64,000 bases of DNA from a bacterium. Lineage in GTDB: Bacteria > Zhuqueibacterota > Zhuqueibacteria > Residuimicrobiales > Krinioviventaceae. A model generated the notes under the pieces. That model saw only the letters and a list, made by a program, of their open reading frames with translations, made no database searches and was not told where the DNA came from. Both the position numbers and the translations under genes were made by a program. The DNA lies in NCBI GenBank assembly GCA_029561455.1, contig JAKQIY010000068.1:62001-126000 (forward strand), in the 5' to 3' direction. This document shows, piece after piece, positions 62,431 to 64,000 of this stretch (its first letter is position 1; the number at the start of each line of letters is the position of its first letter).

Positions 62431-63521
62431 ATAAACTAGTAGTAAACCTGGATAACCGTTCCTACCCGATATACATCGAACCGGCAATTTTTAAAGAAAC
62501 CGCGTCATTACTTGGCCAATTCGACTCCGGCAAGGAGTTTTTTATTATTACCGATAGCAATGTCCGGCCACTGTATGGCGATGTGCTGTTTGACTCGCTG
62601 CGCAATGCCGGTCTCTCTCCACAATTACTGGTTGTTCCCGCCGGAGAACACTCTAAATCCCTGCAGGTCGCGGAAGATTTGTATACACAACTGCTCGCGG
62701 CGCGGGTCACCCGTCAATCTAAAATCATTGCTTTGGGTGGCGGCGTTATCGGTGATCTGGCTGGATTTGTTGCCGCAACCTTGTTGCGTGGTGTACCATT
62801 TATCCAGATACCCACAACCCTTTTGAGCCAGGTCGATAGCAGCGTCGGCGGCAAAGTCGGCATCAATCATCCACTGGGGAAAAATCTGATCGGTGCTTTT
62901 TATCAGCCGCAGTTGGTCATCATTGATCCCCTGGTTTTAAAAACGCTGCCAATCCGTGAAATTAAAGCCGGTTTGGCCGAAGTTATCAAGTATTCCTTTA
63001 TCGCCAACGCCGGTTTTTTTAAGCAATTATCCGCATCTATCACTGATATTATTAATCTCAATGATTTAATGTTGGTGCAGGACATAATTTCCACATGCTG
63101 CCAAATTAAGGCTGAGGTAGTTGCCAAAGATGAAAGAGAATCCGGTTTACGCGCCATTCTCAATTTCGGGCATACGATTGGTCATGCGTTGGAAACTGTT
63201 ACCAATTACGACTATTTTTTGCATGGTGAAGCGGTAGCGCATGGTATGCGCGGGGCATTATACCTGTCTTTTTTACATCAGTATATCAATAAAAATGAAC
63301 TGACCCGGGCCTGTGCGCTAATTGCCAGCCTGGAACCGCCTGCCATCCCCACACATATAACCGGTGAAGCGCTTGTGCAGGCCATGAGTAAGGACAAAAA
63401 GCGCTCCGATAAAGGCCAGTTGTGGATTTTACTGCAAAAAATCGGTCAGTATGATATGAACCGCAATGTTCCTGCCGAAATGGTAAAAGAAGCAATTGAT
63501 TTTATCCTAACGGGGAACTAA
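62427..63521 (+). CDS. aroB: 3-dehydroquinate synthase
   Basis: Cyclises DAHP to 3-dehydroquinate with NAD and a divalent metal. 364 residues, starting in the aroK stop (ATGA overlap). Motifs: [65 protein letters not shown] and [12 protein letters not shown] with metal ligands His/Glu. Complete and of usual length. Confidence 0.97.
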   Translation: MNKLVVNLDNRSYPIYIEPAIFKETASLLGQFDSGKEFFIITDSNVRPLYGDVLFDSLRNAGLSPQLLVVPAGEHSKSLQVAEDLYTQLLAARVTRQSKIIALGGGVIGDLAGFVAATLLRGVPFIQIPTTLLSQVDSSVGGKVGINHPLGKNLIGAFYQPQLVIIDPLVLKTLPIREIKAGLAEVIKYSFIANAGFFKQLSASITDIINLNDLMLVQDIISTCCQIKAEVVAKDERESGLRAILNFGHTIGHALETVTNYDYFLHGEAVAHGMRGALYLSFLHQYINKNELTRACALIASLEPPAIPTHITGEALVQAMSKDKKRSDKGQLWILLQKIGQYDMNRNVPAEMVKEAIDFILTGN

Positions 63522-63537
63522 CAAACAAGGAATTATT

Positions 63538-63978
63538 ATGCTAAATATATTGGTTATTCACGGTCCAAACCTTAATTTACTGGGCGAACGCGAACCGGAT
63601 GTATATGGATGTTTCACCCTGGATGATGTAAATAAGCAAATCACCACCCTGGCTCAGCAATTGGACATGACCGTAAGGATATTTCAATCCAACCACGAGG
63701 GGAATATAATCGATTTTATTCATGAAAACCGCAAATGGGCGCATGGCATCGTCATCAACCCCGGCGCCTTTACCCATTACAGTTATGCCCTGCGCGATGC
63801 CATTGCCGGCGTGCAGCTTCCGGCTGTAGAGGTTCATATCTCCGATATTTACAAGCGCGAAGAATTCCGTAAAATATCGGTGATCAAACCGGTTTGTATC
63901 CACCAGGTTTCCGGTAAAGGTATAAACAGTTACCTGGAAGGCATTCAGTTCCTGGAAAATTATATAAAATCGCTCTGA
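63538..63978 (+). CDS. aroQ: 3-dehydroquinate dehydratase, type II
   Basis: Dehydrates 3-dehydroquinate to 3-dehydroshikimate. 146 residues; start ATG with aagga nearby. Type II signatures: [19 protein letters not shown] (catalytic Arg/Tyr region), [50 protein letters not shown]. Last gene seen in the operon; 22 bases after its stop the window ends, so further operon genes are possible. The name aroQ here means dehydroquinase, not the AroQ-class chorismate mutase at 56061. Confidence 0.96.
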   Translation: MLNILVIHGPNLNLLGEREPDVYGCFTLDDVNKQITTLAQQLDMTVRIFQSNHEGNIIDFIHENRKWAHGIVINPGAFTHYSYALRDAIAGVQLPAVEVHISDIYKREEFRKISVIKPVCIHQVSGKGINSYLEGIQFLENYIKSL

Positions 63979-64000
63979 GGGGTTTGGTTATCTGGTCACG

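Overview
This window looks like a chromosomal segment of an uncultured-type bacterium of the FCB superphylum, of the Calditrichota/KSB1/Ignavibacteria kind. Five large exported proteins end in an 80-90 residue tail carrying NYPNPFN, the FlgD-Ig-like/type IX secretion sorting domain typical of these groups. Other FCB-like traits are the propeller sensor kinase and the AraC regulator with a membrane N-terminus. Base composition is moderate to AT-rich. Most genes have visible Shine-Dalgarno sequences, which repeatedly place the start downstream of the longest open frame. The phylum assignment is inference.

Layout. 1-3837: two exported sorting-domain proteins (a CotH-like protein cut by the window edge and a YCF48-type propeller). 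3802-3918: a 43-nt piece of tRNA-Leu between two 38-nt direct repeats. 4028-10299: DinB protein, SBF-type transporter, a 1052-residue sensor kinase, exported MsrB-MsrA. 10559-25189: a carbohydrate-degradation region (GH2, GH43, GH27, CBM9 protein, GH3, membrane AraC regulator, PD40-type protein; a GH95 lies at 32423 and a GH5 lipoprotein at 41219) without SusC/SusD. 25362-25932: an intact tRNA-Leu(CAA) plus three truncated tRNA-like units, each ending in its own terminator. 26068-35776: pgk, an outer-membrane-like protein behind a consensus CRP box, a ferritin-like/VIT1 fusion, an LVIVD-repeat protein, GH95, a thymidylate-synthase-like protein. 35931-42304 (minus strand): transaldolase, DinB, PfkB kinase, REC-HDOD regulator, CPBP protease, haem-binding protein, GH5. 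42565-49238: TrmB, M23 peptidase, zinc-finger protein, two unknown related proteins on the minus strand, a GNAT-like protein, a TIM-barrel isomerase-like protein. 49299-51053: a eukaryote-type topoisomerase IB. 51209-55746: Crp regulator, CYTH-type putative adenylate cyclase, PRPP synthetase, HAD phosphatase, DegT aminotransferase, QueD.

56061-63978 is a compact nine-gene operon with all seven steps of the shikimate pathway plus chorismate mutase and prephenate dehydrogenase (E4P + PEP to chorismate to the tyrosine branch). In front of it lies what I regard as the best discovery in the window: a 21-codon leader peptide in which 10 residues are Phe or Tyr (55913-55978), followed by a candidate antiterminator segment and a U-tailed terminator only about 12 nt before the first gene's start codon. 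This is the layout of a ribosome-mediated transcription attenuator responding to charged tRNA-Phe/tRNA-Tyr, rarely described outside Proteobacteria and Actinobacteria.

Other connections: the Crp protein keeps the recognition-helix R-E-R pattern of E. coli CRP and lies 2 nt from a putative cAMP-forming enzyme, and a consensus TGTGA-N6-TCACA site lies about 95 bp before an outer-membrane-like gene elsewhere in the window. Together they suggest a cAMP-CRP circuit. The carbohydrate region has a candidate extracellular-signal kinase and a regulator, and its enzymes fit removal of galactosyl, xylosyl/arabinosyl, fucosyl and glucosyl units from plant-type hemicellulose (inference).
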